Assembly: GCA_017428035.1 (NCBI GenBank)
Contig: JAFRRR010000058.1
Location: 1 to 64,000, forward strand
DNA: 64,000 bases
From: Bacteroidales bacterium
GTDB taxonomy: Bacteria; Bacteroidota; Bacteroidia; Bacteroidales; UBA932
Direction of reading: 5' to 3'
Shown piece by piece: positions 50,557 through 60,019 of this stretch. The notes below the pieces were generated by a model, which worked only from the letters and a program-made list of their open reading frames with translations, was not told the DNA's origin and ran no database searches. The position numbers and the translations under genes were made by a program. Within the stretch, counting starts at the first letter, position 1. Each line of letters opens with the position of its first letter.

Positions 50557-51509
50557 CAATTTCTCAATTTGTCTGCAGAGCGGACCTGCGTCATATAAAG
50601 TTTGGGATCTATCTTGCTGTCAAAAAAGTTCCTGGGGTTGACCTGCTGCGACTTGTACAGCACTTCGTAATGCAGGTGCACCCCGGTGGCACGGCCGCTG
50701 CTGCCCATAGTGGCAATCTGGTCGCCGCGGGAGACCTTCTGTCCCTTGACCACATTGGCGGCGTGCAGGTGCGCATAGCGGGTAGAATAGCCAAAGCCGT
50801 GGTTGATGTCCACCTCGTTGCCATAGCCGTTGTCGCTGTATTTTACATCGGTGACAACACCGTCTGCGGCGGCGTATATCGGAGTCCCTTTCTGGCCGGC
50901 GATGTCGGTGCCGCTATGGAAGAATACCGACTGGAAAATGGGGTGCAGGCGATAGCCGAACGGCGATGTGATGCTCACACCGGCGGGGCACACCGGGAAC
51001 AGCGTGGGAATGCTGTGGGCCATATCTTCCAGATGGGTGGAGATTTTTTCGATGTCGTCAAAAGATTTGGACTGCAGGGTGGCCTTCTTCTCTATGATGT
51101 CCTGTCGGCGGACCGTCTCTGTAAGGAAGCCGGCATTGTCAAAATCCTGCAGCAAGGAATATCTGGCAGCAGAAGTATAGCCGGCGTTGCGCACCGCGGT
51201 GGGGATTTCGTCCATACCGAAGATGGGGCGGTAGACTTTGTTGTCGCGCATCTCCAGCTCTCCCAGCCGCTCTGCCTGTAAAAGGGTCTTCTGGTTCAGG
51301 TATTCAATCTTTTCCATAAGCACCGCATTGCGCCTCTTCAGATACATCTGCTTGAGGCTGGGCAGCGGGAAAAGCAGATTGGCAAGCACAAACAGCACAA
51401 TGCCAGCGCCAACCGCGGCACACACGGCAACCAGCCGCCTGCGCTTGGGATCTTTCCCCTGGCCTGCAGCCTCCGCTGCGGGGTTGTATGTGCTGTCTTG
51501 TTTTGCCAT
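50556..51509 (-). CDS. M23-family peptidoglycan endopeptidase
   Basis: 317 residues. One membrane helix after a basic start (KDPKRRRLVAVCAAVGAGIV), a coiled-coil segment (YLKRRNAVLMEKIEYLNQ), then an intact LytM domain: HSGTDIAGQKGTPIYAAADG, RYAHLHAANV and GVHLHYEV, so the zinc ligands HxxxD and HxH are present. It probably cuts peptide cross-links during growth or division. First gene of the 14-gene minus-strand run and divergent from alaS. Confidence 0.92.
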   Translation of the reverse strand: MAKQDSTYNPAAEAAGQGKDPKRRRLVAVCAAVGAGIVLFVLANLLFPLPSLKQMYLKRRNAVLMEKIEYLNQKTLLQAERLGELEMRDNKVYRPIFGMDEIPTAVRNAGYTSAARYSLLQDFDNAGFLTETVRRQDIIEKKATLQSKSFDDIEKISTHLEDMAHSIPTLFPVCPAGVSITSPFGYRLHPIFQSVFFHSGTDIAGQKGTPIYAAADGVVTDVKYSDNGYGNEVDINHGFGYSTRYAHLHAANVVKGQKVSRGDQIATMGSSGRATGVHLHYEVLYKSQQVNPRNFFDSKIDPKLYMTQVRSADKLRN

Positions 51510-51576
51510 CTTTAAAAAAATGCAAGCATTTTTACTGCAATAAGTGTGCTAAGTTAAATATTTTGATTAAATAAAC

Positions 51577-51584
51577 TATCTTTG
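51577..51584 (+). promoter_or_regulatory. alaS -7 box
   Basis: TATCTTTG matches the consensus. A TTA (51554-51556) 20 bp upstream replaces the usual TTG. The leader would be about 25 nt. Confidence 0.6.
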
Positions 51585-51614
51585 CGGGTTAATTGAAACT
51601 ATGTTTAAAAATAT

Positions 51615-54233
51615 ATGATGACTTCTAAAGAGATCAGGCAGACTTTCCTGGATTTTTTCGCCTCCAAAGGCCACACAATTGTGCCGTCGGCGCCTATGGT
51701 TGTCAAGAACGACCCCACGCTGATGTTTACCAACGCCGGTATGAACCAGTTCAAAGAGTGGTTCCTGGGCAACGCGGCGCCCAAATATCCCCGGGCAGCC
51801 GACACCCAGAAGTGCCTTCGCGTGAGCGGCAAGCACAATGACCTGGAGGAGGTGGGCCACGACACCTATCACCACACAATGTTCGAGATGCTGGGCAACT
51901 GGAGTTTCGGCGACTATTTCAAGAAAGAGGCGATAGGCTGGGCCTGGGAGCTCCTGACCGAGGTTTACAAGCTGGACAAGAGCCGTCTCTACGCCACCGT
52001 TTTCGAGGGATACGCCCCCGACGGACTGGAGATGGACTCCGAGGCCAAGGGCTACTGGCAGCAGTATCTGCCCGACGACCACATCCTGCTTGGCAACAAG
52101 CACGACAATTTCTGGGAAATGGGCGACACCGGCCCCTGCGGCCCTTGCAGCGAGATCCATATTGACCTTCGCGACGAGGCCGAGATAGCCGCCAAGCCCG
52201 GCGCAGAGCTGGTGAACGAAGGCCACCCGCTGGTCATAGAGATATGGAACCTGGTGTTTATGCAGTACAACCGCAAGGCCAACGGCAGCCTGGAGAACCT
52301 GCCCGCCCGCCACATCGACACCGGTATGGGCTTCGAGCGCCTCTGTATGGCGCTCCAGGGCAAGAAGAGCAACTACGACACCGACGTATTCACAGGTATG
52401 ATTGCCGCCATCGCCGGCCTTTGCGGCAAGGAATATAACCAGAGCGAGCAGACGGCCGTGGCTATGCGCGTAATCGCCGACCACATCCGTGCCATCAGCT
52501 TCTCAATTGCCGACGGCCAGCTGCCCAGCAACAACAAGGCGGGTTATGTGATACGCCGCATCCTGCGCCGTGCAGTGCGCTACGGCTACACTTTCCTGGG
52601 GCTGAAAGAGCCGTTCCTGTGCCTGCTGGTTCCCACGCTGGTGGCCGAGATGGGCGACGCCTTCCCCGAGCTGAAAGCTCAGCAGACCCTGATCACCCGC
52701 GTCATCAAAGAAGAGGAAGAGGCCTTCCTGCGCACGCTGGACAAGGGTATCCGCCTTATGGACTCCATTATGGAGAAATCCAAGGCCACCAAGGTCATCA
52801 GCGGCGTGGACGCTTTCACCCTCTATGACACTTTCGGATTCCCCATTGACCTCAGCGAGCTGATTGCCCGCGAAAACGGCTACACTATAGACCTTGGCGA
52901 GTTCAACGTAGAGCTCGAGAAGCAGAAAAACCGCGCCCGCAACGCCACTGCCGTAGAGGCCGGTGACTGGGTGGAGCTGCTCCCCGGAACCGAGAGCGAG
53001 TTTGTGGGTTACGATATGCTTGAGGCAGATGCCCGCATAGTCAAATACCGCACTGTAAAGGCCAAGGGCAAAGAGCAGATACAGATTGTGCTGGACCGCA
53101 CCCCGTTCTATGCCGAGATGGGCGGCGAGGTCGGTGACACCGGCGAACTGGTCTCTGCAGAAGGCGAAAAGCTTGAGGTGCTCAACACCATCAAAGAGAA
53201 CGGCCTGGCCATCCACCTGGTGGACCGCCTGCCCGGCGACCCAGCAGCCGATTTCACCGCAAAGGTAGATGCAGAGCGCCGCACCAACATCGCCAACAAC
53301 CACACCGCGACCCACCTGCTGCACTTTGCACTGCGCAAGATACTGGGTACTCACGTAGAGCAGAAGGGCTCTTACGTGGGCGCCGCATCGTTCCGCTTCG
53401 ACTTCTCTCACTACGAGAAGGTCTCCAAAGAGACTCTGGACAAGGTAGAGCGTATGGTCAACCAGCTCATCCGCGCCAACGCCCCTCTGGAGGAGTTCCG
53501 CGACATCAGCATAGACGAGGCCCGCAGCCGCGGCGCAATGGCGCTGTTCGGCGAGAAATACGGCGACAGGGTCCGTATGATCAAGTTTGGTGATTCCACC
53601 GAACTTTGCGGCGGCTGCCACGCCTGCGCAACCGGCAACATCGGTTACTTCAGAATCCTTTCGGAGAGCGCAGTTGCAGCCGGTATCCGCCGCATCGAGG
53701 CCACCACCGGCATCAACGCAGAGCTTTCTGTGGATGTTATGGAAGATATCCTGGAGAGAGTCAAGGCTATGTTTGGCAACGCCGGCGATCCAGCCGCAGC
53801 CGTGGGCCGCATCATAGAAGAGAACGAGCAGTACAAGAAGGCCATGGAGGCCATTGCCAAAGAGAAGATGGCCGACATCAAGGCTTCTGTTGTTGCCAAT
53901 GCCAAGCAGGTGAACGGCATCAAACTGATGACCCTCACCGAGTGCCCTTCGATGGACTTTGCCAAGGGCATCGCCCACGACCTGCACGGAGAATGCAACT
54001 CTGCGGCATTTGTGGCAGCCTTTGAATCCGGCGACAAAAAGCCTTGCCTGGTGGTTATGTACACCGATGACCTGGTGGCTGCCGGCCGCGACGCCAGCGC
54101 CGATATACGCCAGGCCGCACAGTTCATACAGGGCGGCGGCGGTGGACAGAAGTTCCTCGCCACTGCCGGTGGCAAGAATGTTGCAGGTCTTTCCGAGGCT
54201 TTGAATAAACTCACCGAACTGGCTGCCAGATAA
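51615..54233 (+). CDS. alaS: Alanyl-tRNA synthetase
   Basis: 872 residues. Class II synthetase core ([54 protein letters not shown]), tRNA-binding middle, editing domain with metal ligands [11 protein letters not shown] and [10 protein letters not shown], and a C-terminal C-Ala domain ending in [16 protein letters not shown]. It charges tRNA-Ala and hydrolyses Ser or Gly mischarging. ATG 51615 or 51618 are both possible. No inserts. Confidence 0.97.
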   Translation: MMTSKEIRQTFLDFFASKGHTIVPSAPMVVKNDPTLMFTNAGMNQFKEWFLGNAAPKYPRAADTQKCLRVSGKHNDLEEVGHDTYHHTMFEMLGNWSFGDYFKKEAIGWAWELLTEVYKLDKSRLYATVFEGYAPDGLEMDSEAKGYWQQYLPDDHILLGNKHDNFWEMGDTGPCGPCSEIHIDLRDEAEIAAKPGAELVNEGHPLVIEIWNLVFMQYNRKANGSLENLPARHIDTGMGFERLCMALQGKKSNYDTDVFTGMIAAIAGLCGKEYNQSEQTAVAMRVIADHIRAISFSIADGQLPSNNKAGYVIRRILRRAVRYGYTFLGLKEPFLCLLVPTLVAEMGDAFPELKAQQTLITRVIKEEEEAFLRTLDKGIRLMDSIMEKSKATKVISGVDAFTLYDTFGFPIDLSELIARENGYTIDLGEFNVELEKQKNRARNATAVEAGDWVELLPGTESEFVGYDMLEADARIVKYRTVKAKGKEQIQIVLDRTPFYAEMGGEVGDTGELVSAEGEKLEVLNTIKENGLAIHLVDRLPGDPAADFTAKVDAERRTNIANNHTATHLLHFALRKILGTHVEQKGSYVGAASFRFDFSHYEKVSKETLDKVERMVNQLIRANAPLEEFRDISIDEARSRGAMALFGEKYGDRVRMIKFGDSTELCGGCHACATGNIGYFRILSESAVAAGIRRIEATTGINAELSVDVMEDILERVKAMFGNAGDPAAAVGRIIEENEQYKKAMEAIAKEKMADIKASVVANAKQVNGIKLMTLTECPSMDFAKGIAHDLHGECNSAAFVAAFESGDKKPCLVVMYTDDLVAAGRDASADIRQAAQFIQGGGGGQKFLATAGGKNVAGLSEALNKLTELAAR

Positions 54234-54239
54234 TCTTCC

Positions 54240-56675
54240 GTGAAAAGGCTCGACAGGTACATACTCAATTCTTTCCTGGGACCGTTCATTTTGACGTTCT
54301 CCATAGTGCTGTTCATCCTTGTGATGCAGTTCCTGTGGCTTTACGTAGACGAATTGGTGGGAAAGGGTCTGTCCCTGGGAGTCATCTTCGAATTTATGGC
54401 CTGGGGCAGCGCCACCCTGCTGCCGCTGGTTCTGCCGCTGGCAACCCTGCTGGCCTCCATTATGACGCTGGGCGGTATGGGAGAGAACAACGAACTGCTG
54501 GCCATCAAGAGTGCCGGCATTTCGCTGGGCCGCGTGCTGCTGCCGCTGGTTTTCGTGGCGGTGGCCATCTCCATAGGCGCTTTCTTCATCTCCAACGACC
54601 TGATTCCGGTCGCCTACAAGAAGATTTATGCGCTCAGGGACGATATCGGCCGCACCAAAAAAGTCATCAAGATTCCCACCGGCATCTTCTACGACGGCAT
54701 CGACGGCTATGTGCTGCGCGTGGACCGTCACGACGAAGAGAACGAGGGCCTTATGCACGACATTCTGGTGTACGACCATACCCATTCGCAGGGCAACGTA
54801 AGTATGACTGTGGCCGACTCGGGCTGGATACACGTCTCCGACGACGGCTCTACCATTATCTTCAAGCTCTACAACGGCACTTCATATCAAGAAGAGAATA
54901 TTTTCAAGTCGCGCGACACGACCCTGAAGCAGGACATCATCACCTTTGACGACCAGACAATGATGGTGGCCCGCGAAGACTATTCTTTCGAGCGCAGCGA
55001 CGACGAGCGCTTTGGCAACGAGGTTATGGCCAAGGACTTGAAGACTCTTGTGCACGACCGCGACTCGCTGGCCGGCGAATTTGCCCAAGAGCGCCCTGCA
55101 ATTATCCGACGGTTTGCTTACGGCACCAACTTTAAGTATATCAACCAGATAGACACCACACTGGTGATGTACAAGGGGCTGGGCGAGGCGCCTGGCTGGA
55201 AGTTCAAGGCCTATAAAGATTCCGTGATGACGGCCCGCACCGCCCGCGACCTGGAGCTGGTGCAGCACGCCCTGGAGGGGCTGGAAGCCCAAAAGGAGGC
55301 CCTGGCGGACTACGACCGGAATGTATACCGCTATGTGTCCCCCATCCGCAAGATGACCATAGAGCAGTTCCGCAAGTTCACCCTTTCACTTGCCTGCCTG
55401 CTGTTCTTCTTTATCGGTGCGCCTCTGGGCAGCATCTTGCGCAAGGGCGGCCTGGGCACCCCTGTAATTGTGTCTGCGCTGATTTTTATGCTCTACTGGG
55501 TCATCGACATCAGCGGCAAGAAACTGGCCAGGGACGGCGCCATAACGCCGTTCGAAGGGGCCTTTATTTCCAGTGCGGTGCTGTTGCCTGTGGGTATGGC
55601 CCTGCTATGGGCCGCCGTGCGCGAAAAGACCTTCGATTTCAACTCCGTCAAGTTCTGGTTCAAGAGACTGTTCCAGAATATCGATAAGTTACTGCACAAG
55701 GCTCTCCGCTTCTTCAAAAAGAACCACGGCATCATCAAGGTGGTTTATATGGGTACGCCCGAGTTTGCAGTGGGCCCGCTCAAGGCGCTGCTGGAAAGCG
55801 AGTACCAGATTGCCGGAGTGGTCACCGTGCCCGACAAGCCAAGCGGCCGCGGCCTCAAGGTCAGCGAGAGCGCCGTGAAGCAGTTCGCCGTAGAGCACAA
55901 CCTGCCGCTGCTGCAGCCCGTCTCTTTGAAGAGCCCCGATTTCCTGGAGCAGCTGCGCGCCCTGGATGCCGATATGTTTATTGTGGTGGCCTTCCGTATG
56001 CTGCCCAAGGAGGTTTGGCAGATGCCGCGTCTGGGCACCTTCAACCTGCACGCTTCGCTGCTGCCGCGCTACCGCGGCGCCGCCCCCATCAACTGGGCCA
56101 TCATCAACGGCGAGAAGCAGACGGGCGTGACCACTTTCTTGATAGACGAGCAGATAGACACCGGCCGCATCCTGTTCAGCGAGCCTTGTATGATAGAGGA
56201 ATACGACACCTTTGGCAGCCTGTCAGAGAAGTTGTGCAAGATTGGCTCCGCCTTGGTGATCAAGACCGCCGACGCCCTTTCGCGCCGCCGTGCAAAGCCG
56301 CAGGAGCAGGACTCTTTCGCGCGCATTCTTCCCGCACCCAAGCTCACCAAGGAGACCTGTCATATCAACTGGAACAAAGAGGGCTACGAGATAGTCAACC
56401 TGGTGCGTGGCCTTGCCCCCGCCCCCGCCGCTTATGCTACGCTGGTAAATAATGGGGCGGAAACCACTATGAAGGTGTTTGAGGCCTACGTCTATATGGA
56501 CGACGAGCCCGCCGCACCCGGCACGGTGATTACCGACGGCAAGACCTATCTGGGTGTCGCCTGCGGCCACTACACCGTCCGCCTGCTGGATGTGCAGCTG
56601 GCCGGCAAGAAGCGTATGGATATCGCCGCCTTCCTGCGCGGCTGGCATCCCGGCGAAGATTGCAAGTTTGTTTAG
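54240..56675 (+). CDS. LptF/LptG-family permease fused to methionyl-tRNA formyltransferase
   Basis: 811 residues in one ORF from GTG 54240, 6 bp after alaS. Residues 1-470 are a full LptF/G permease of lipopolysaccharide export: three N-terminal helices (MKRLDRYILNSFLGPFILTF...), a periplasmic beta-jellyroll and three C-terminal helices (TLSLACLLFFFIGAPLGSIL). After a basic amphipathic linker (FKRLFQNIDKLLHKALRFF), Fmt begins at about 498 as IIKVVYMGTPEFAVG, the place where Fmt normally has its start Met. Fmt is complete: FNLHASLLPRYRGAAPI (catalytic Asn, His and folate loop) and the DTGRIL Asp, then the C-terminal tRNA domain. No stop separates the two. GTG 55740 or ATG 55749 could restart translation, but neither has a Shine-Dalgarno. 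Confidence 0.9.
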   Translation: MKRLDRYILNSFLGPFILTFSIVLFILVMQFLWLYVDELVGKGLSLGVIFEFMAWGSATLLPLVLPLATLLASIMTLGGMGENNELLAIKSAGISLGRVLLPLVFVAVAISIGAFFISNDLIPVAYKKIYALRDDIGRTKKVIKIPTGIFYDGIDGYVLRVDRHDEENEGLMHDILVYDHTHSQGNVSMTVADSGWIHVSDDGSTIIFKLYNGTSYQEENIFKSRDTTLKQDIITFDDQTMMVAREDYSFERSDDERFGNEVMAKDLKTLVHDRDSLAGEFAQERPAIIRRFAYGTNFKYINQIDTTLVMYKGLGEAPGWKFKAYKDSVMTARTARDLELVQHALEGLEAQKEALADYDRNVYRYVSPIRKMTIEQFRKFTLSLACLLFFFIGAPLGSILRKGGLGTPVIVSALIFMLYWVIDISGKKLARDGAITPFEGAFISSAVLLPVGMALLWAAVREKTFDFNSVKFWFKRLFQNIDKLLHKALRFFKKNHGIIKVVYMGTPEFAVGPLKALLESEYQIAGVVTVPDKPSGRGLKVSESAVKQFAVEHNLPLLQPVSLKSPDFLEQLRALDADMFIVVAFRMLPKEVWQMPRLGTFNLHASLLPRYRGAAPINWAIINGEKQTGVTTFLIDEQIDTGRILFSEPCMIEEYDTFGSLSEKLCKIGSALVIKTADALSRRRAKPQEQDSFARILPAPKLTKETCHINWNKEGYEIVNLVRGLAPAPAAYATLVNNGAETTMKVFEAYVYMDDEPAAPGTVITDGKTYLGVACGHYTVRLLDVQLAGKKRMDIAAFLRGWHPGEDCKFV

Positions 56676-56683
56676 TCCGCACC

Positions 56684-57376
56684 GTGTCAAATCCCAAGAC
56701 CATAGTGATACTGGCTGCCGGAGAGTTTCCCCGGAAGGCCTCTGTGCTGCGCCTGCTGGATGAGGCCGATATGATAGCCTGCTGCGACAGCGCGGCCGTA
56801 AAGCTGCTTGAGCAGGGCCGCCGCAGTTTCTCCAGCGGCGAGCTGGAAGAGGGGCTGCACCTGGGCGAAAGTCGCTGGGAGCCCGGCCTGATAGTGGGCG
56901 ATATGGACTCTCTCCCGCTCGATATCCGGGAGCACTATGCCGACAGGATAGTGGTCTGCTCCGGCCAGGACGACAACGACCTGACCAAGACCTTTCACGA
57001 AGTCATCAAACTCTCGCCGGACGTGATCCACATTCTGGGCGCCACCGGTCTGCGCGAAGACCACGCCCTGGCCAACATCTCCCTGCTGGCCGATTACCAG
57101 AGAGAAGCCCCGCAATGCCAAATAGATTTAGTGAGCGATTATGGCCGCTTCGTGGCCGCCAGCGGGCAGCATACTTTCGATTCAGAGCCCAGACAGGAGG
57201 TCAGCATTTTCGCCTTTGACCATTCACTGCGTATGACCGCCGCGGGCCTGCAATACCCGCTGGACGGCGTCGTATTCGACACCCTCTGGAAGGCCTCTCT
57301 GAACGTCGCCACCGGCACATCATTCACCCTAAGCCCAAACAACGACTCCGTCTATCTGGTTTACCTCCCGCGGTAG
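56684..57376 (+). CDS. Thiamine pyrophosphokinase
   Basis: 230 residues from GTG 56684, 8 bp after the fusion gene. It converts thiamine and ATP to thiamine diphosphate in the cytosol. Signature parts: TIVILAAGEFP, CDSAAVKLL, GDMDSLPLDIRE, DDNDLTKTFHE (Mg/ATP site) and ILGATGLREDHALANI. The C-terminal beta-sandwich (VSIFAFDHSLRMTAAGLQYP) is the thiamine-binding part. Earlier in-frame starts would lie inside the fmt coding end. It fits the thiN/tnr3 type. Confidence 0.9.
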   Translation: MSNPKTIVILAAGEFPRKASVLRLLDEADMIACCDSAAVKLLEQGRRSFSSGELEEGLHLGESRWEPGLIVGDMDSLPLDIREHYADRIVVCSGQDDNDLTKTFHEVIKLSPDVIHILGATGLREDHALANISLLADYQREAPQCQIDLVSDYGRFVAASGQHTFDSEPRQEVSIFAFDHSLRMTAAGLQYPLDGVVFDTLWKASLNVATGTSFTLSPNNDSVYLVYLPR

Positions 57377-57385
57377 GTATAACAA

Positions 57386-57416
57386 CAACGGGACCGGAAA
57401 AAATCCGGCCCCGTTG
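57386..57416. terminator. Hairpin between convergent thiN-like and lipoprotein genes
   Basis: CAACGGGACCGG (57386-57397) faces CCGGCCCCGTTG (57405-57416) with one mismatch. No strong T-run follows on either strand. Confidence 0.55.
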
Positions 57417-57435
57417 ATTGTCAAATATCAGACTG

Positions 57436-58554
57436 TTAAAGCGCAGGCTGAATTATGGGGAATGAGAACAGATATGTTCCCGAATTCTCATTCATATACC
57501 TTACAACGCTGACATAGCAACGCCTCTCCTTGCCGGTTGTATTAGCCTGGTAAGTCGCCGTGACAGTATATTTTACCTCTTTCCTGTTTTCGGTCATTTG
57601 CGGAGCTGAAACAGTATATCTGGTAAACATCGTATTGGCATAGAAGCCGCTGGTGCTGTTGCAATACAGGATATCTTTAAAATTAAATGGCGTGAGCTCT
57701 GGTCCGTCATAATAATCTGAGTTCTTTCCGTAAATGAAATTGTATACATCGAAGGAAAAACTGCCGGCGCCGGCGGAAATAACTATGGGCTCCATCTCTT
57801 CGGTTACATCATTAGTCTCAAAATAGTAGTCATCTGCTCCCTCTGCCAATATTTCAGAGCCCACGATATGCAATTTATAAACTCGTGATGTACCGTCGGG
57901 GAAAAAGGCCATCAAGTCAATGTCGGCCGGCGAATAATCTTTCCACCACTGGCCCCAGTCATACACCACGGGCTCCTCAACCCTTTTGAGAATGACGTTG
58001 CCCGATTTGGCATCTATGGGCTCAAATACAACGACCTCCTGGCTGTGTATCGGATCACCGGAAAAGACATTGACGTTTGCAACCAGTGTGACGTCATCGA
58101 TGCTCTTAAGATCACCGGTGAGGGTATACGGGAGAATTATCTTACCGGTGCGGAAGGATTCCACGCTTTCACAGAAAGAATAATAGTGACGCACGCCGTC
58201 ACCCACTGTAAAGCCGTAGCCCTCTTTCTCGCCGTAGGCAACAGGGATCACCGTGCCGTCGGCCAGGGTTATGGTCAAAGTGCTGCCGTCGGCGGTGATG
58301 GTCTTGATAGGATTCTCGGCTGACGGCTTGTTGTCAATAGTAATGCTGGAGCCGTCGCCAAAGTTGAACGTAACGTCGGTCCCTGACTGCGAATACGATG
58401 TAACCGGCTTGCCGGAGTCAAGTTTCTGAAGAAGAGACTGGTAGGCCTCAAGGGCGCTCACGCGGCGCTGCAGGTCGCTGTCGTCGTACTTGCTGCAGCC
58501 GGCCAGCATCAGTGCCAGCACGGCCACCATCATAAACGAAAGAATCTTTTTCAT
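57436..58554 (-). CDS. Lipoprotein with DUF4988-like N-terminus
   Basis: 372 residues from ATG 58554; the longer frame upstream has no signal peptide and crosses the promoter. Signal and lipobox MKKILSFMMVAVLALMLAGC, then a short coiled coil (DLQRRVSALEAYQSLLQKL) and beta-rich repeats (TFNFGDGSSITI, STLTITLADGTVIPVA) of the kind seen in DUF4988/PL29-type surface proteins. The last 120 residues end with TTGKERRCYVSVVRY, a BACON-like final strand. No catalytic site recognised. It stands alone with its own promoter and is probably surface-exposed. Confidence 0.75.
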   Translation of the reverse strand: MKKILSFMMVAVLALMLAGCSKYDDSDLQRRVSALEAYQSLLQKLDSGKPVTSYSQSGTDVTFNFGDGSSITIDNKPSAENPIKTITADGSTLTITLADGTVIPVAYGEKEGYGFTVGDGVRHYYSFCESVESFRTGKIILPYTLTGDLKSIDDVTLVANVNVFSGDPIHSQEVVVFEPIDAKSGNVILKRVEEPVVYDWGQWWKDYSPADIDLMAFFPDGTSRVYKLHIVGSEILAEGADDYYFETNDVTEEMEPIVISAGAGSFSFDVYNFIYGKNSDYYDGPELTPFNFKDILYCNSTSGFYANTMFTRYTVSAPQMTENRKEVKYTVTATYQANTTGKERRCYVSVVRYMNENSGTYLFSFPIIQPAL

Positions 58555-58593
58555 AGGCGTAGTATTATAGTTAAACGATTGCTCTCTTCTTTT

Positions 58594-58625
58594 CAAAGTT
58601 ATACAATCTTCCTTCTTTCTCCAAA
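58594..58625 (-). promoter_or_regulatory. Promoter of the DUF4988-like lipoprotein
   Basis: On the minus strand TTTG (58625-58622), a 20-bp spacer and TAACTTTG (58601-58594) fit the consensus, with about 33 nt of leader. Confidence 0.7.
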
Positions 58626-59370
58626 TCCGGCAGAGTGGCGCGGAACGATATCGCCCAGAATGGTCTCTGGGACACATCACCCCGCTTCAAGGCCCGAAAT
58701 CGCCCTCAGGAGCGGACCACCCTCCTTCAGAACAGCACGTGAGCCTGATCCGTCCGCGCCAGTTTGGCGGAAAAGACTGGATGCACATTGGCCAACGGCC
58801 AGAAGGGATGAGGGTTGCAGGGGATATTGTGCTTTTTAGCTGCGCGTCAGCTTCACAAGCTCCGGTTAGGGGAGGGAGCGAAGCGAACGCCACTAATTGA
58901 GCCCGTCAACGATGTTCCAGGTGCCGGTTAGGCGACAATCGGCAGCAGCCGATAGCGGAAGCCGGGCAGGGTTGGCTTGCGTGCGAGAAAGGCTGGAGCG
59001 GCGGGTCTGGGCAGCGCCCAGCAACATAGAGGCGTCGCGGCGAAAAGGAGCTTTGAAGCGGTTAAACGCGCAGCGTTAAGAAAAACACCATCCCCAGCAG
59101 CCCTCATCCCTTATTCCTGAAGTGGGAAACGAGTGCGCAAATAGCTTTTCTGTTTTCATTTTCGGCAATTAAGACCTTCTCTCTGTTTTTATACTTTATT
59201 CCGGCCTTATTATCCAACCGTCTGTTACTTCACGCATTAAAAAAATCCTTTGCTATACAATATTTTACATTCAGATTTCTTTTATAAGGTTTTCTGATTA
59301 TTCTGCCAAAGGGATGGATTATTCTCTTACTTCACGTTTGTTTTATGCATTAAAATAATAGATATTTTTC
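58626..59370. other. Non-coding gap: GC-rich structured block (about 58640-59110) then AT-rich DNA
   Basis: No convincing ORF. The first 470 bp are GC-rich with many hairpins: CCCAGAATGGTCTCTGGG, ATCGGCAGCAGCCGAT (58938-58953), CTGGGCAGCGCCCAG (59007-59021) and AACGCGCAGCGTT. GATGAGGGTTGCAGGGGATATTG near 58806 and GCAGCCCTCATCCC near 59096 are partly complementary, closing the block. This could be a structured non-coding RNA or a decayed element. It does not show RNase P, tmRNA or SRP hallmarks that I could see. The rest up to hicA is AT-rich; TTACTTCACG occurs twice (about 59225 and 59327) as a direct repeat. Confidence 0.45.
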
Positions 59371-59378
59371 TATCTTTG
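59371..59378 (+). promoter_or_regulatory. hicAB -7 box next to the start codon
   Basis: TATCTTTG ends 2 bp before ATG 59381 and 8 bp before ATG 59387. Transcription would begin near 59384, so a leaderless message starting at the second ATG is possible. Confidence 0.5.
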
Positions 59379-59380
59379 GG

Positions 59381-59563
59381 ATGAAAATGACAGAGTTACA
59401 CAGAATCATTGTCAAGAATGGGTGGACGCCTATTCCCGACAGGGGCAAAGGAAGTCATATAAGGTACGTTAAAGATGGTAGAATATACACCGTACCCTAC
59501 CATAAAGGCAAGGAAATAGGGAATGATTTCGCAAAGCGATTATTAAAAGCAATGGGAATATGA
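59381..59563 (+). CDS. hicA: HicA-family mRNA interferase toxin
   Basis: 60 residues (58 if the second ATG at 59387 is used). ELHRIIVKNGWTPIPDRGKG then SHIRYVKDG: the dsRBD-like fold with the catalytic His, and VPYHKGKEIGNDFAKRLLKA is the family C-terminus. HicA cleaves mRNA and is neutralised by HicB. Its stop overlaps the hicB ATG by 4 bp, the usual toxin-first order. Confidence 0.92.
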   Translation: MKMTELHRIIVKNGWTPIPDRGKGSHIRYVKDGRIYTVPYHKGKEIGNDFAKRLLKAMGI

Positions 59564-59970
59564 AAAATGTAGACATAACAATAAGTGTTGCCGAAGACGG
59601 GTTCTATTCGGCGTATTGCAATGACTACCCGGCTCTATTCGGAAGCGGAGATACTCCGGAAAGCGCAATTGATGAATTGCGCGAAACCCTGAAGATAACC
59701 AAAGAACTTGGTCGTGACTCCGCACTGTTCTACCCTGAATGGATAGATGACGAATATGTGTTTTTAACTCACTGGAACATTTCTGACCTGATGTCTTATT
59801 ATGCCGGTGTAATAACTCCATCTGCCCTGGGCCGCCTGGCAAATATTCATCCCAAGCAAGTCTGGTCTTATTTGCACGGCCGGTCAAAACCCCGCAAAGC
59901 ACAAATTATGAAAATGCAGTCTGCTCTCCACAAACTTGGACAGGAACTTATCAATACTGTTCTTCTCTAA
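59560..59970 (+). CDS. hicB: HicB-family antitoxin
   Basis: 136 residues. The partial RNase H-like fold is DITISVAEDGFYSAYCNDYP followed by GSGDTPESAIDELRETL. A C-terminal helix-turn-helix (TPSALGRLANIHPKQVWSYL) should bind the hicAB promoter and autorepress. The pair is complete and intact. Confidence 0.92.
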   Translation: MKNVDITISVAEDGFYSAYCNDYPALFGSGDTPESAIDELRETLKITKELGRDSALFYPEWIDDEYVFLTHWNISDLMSYYAGVITPSALGRLANIHPKQVWSYLHGRSKPRKAQIMKMQSALHKLGQELINTVLL

Positions 59971-60019
59971 TGTTATTTTTTAAGGATTGCTGCATTTTAC
60001 TGATAAACGTTTCACTTCT

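Noticed and set aside
52503-54833. 776-codon minus-strand frame
   Set aside because: Antisense to alaS and the start of the fusion gene, both certain by motif.
58687-58893. 68-codon minus-strand ORF in the GC-rich gap
   Set aside because: No recognisable family, no start context, and it crosses several strong hairpins; structured non-coding DNA explains it better.
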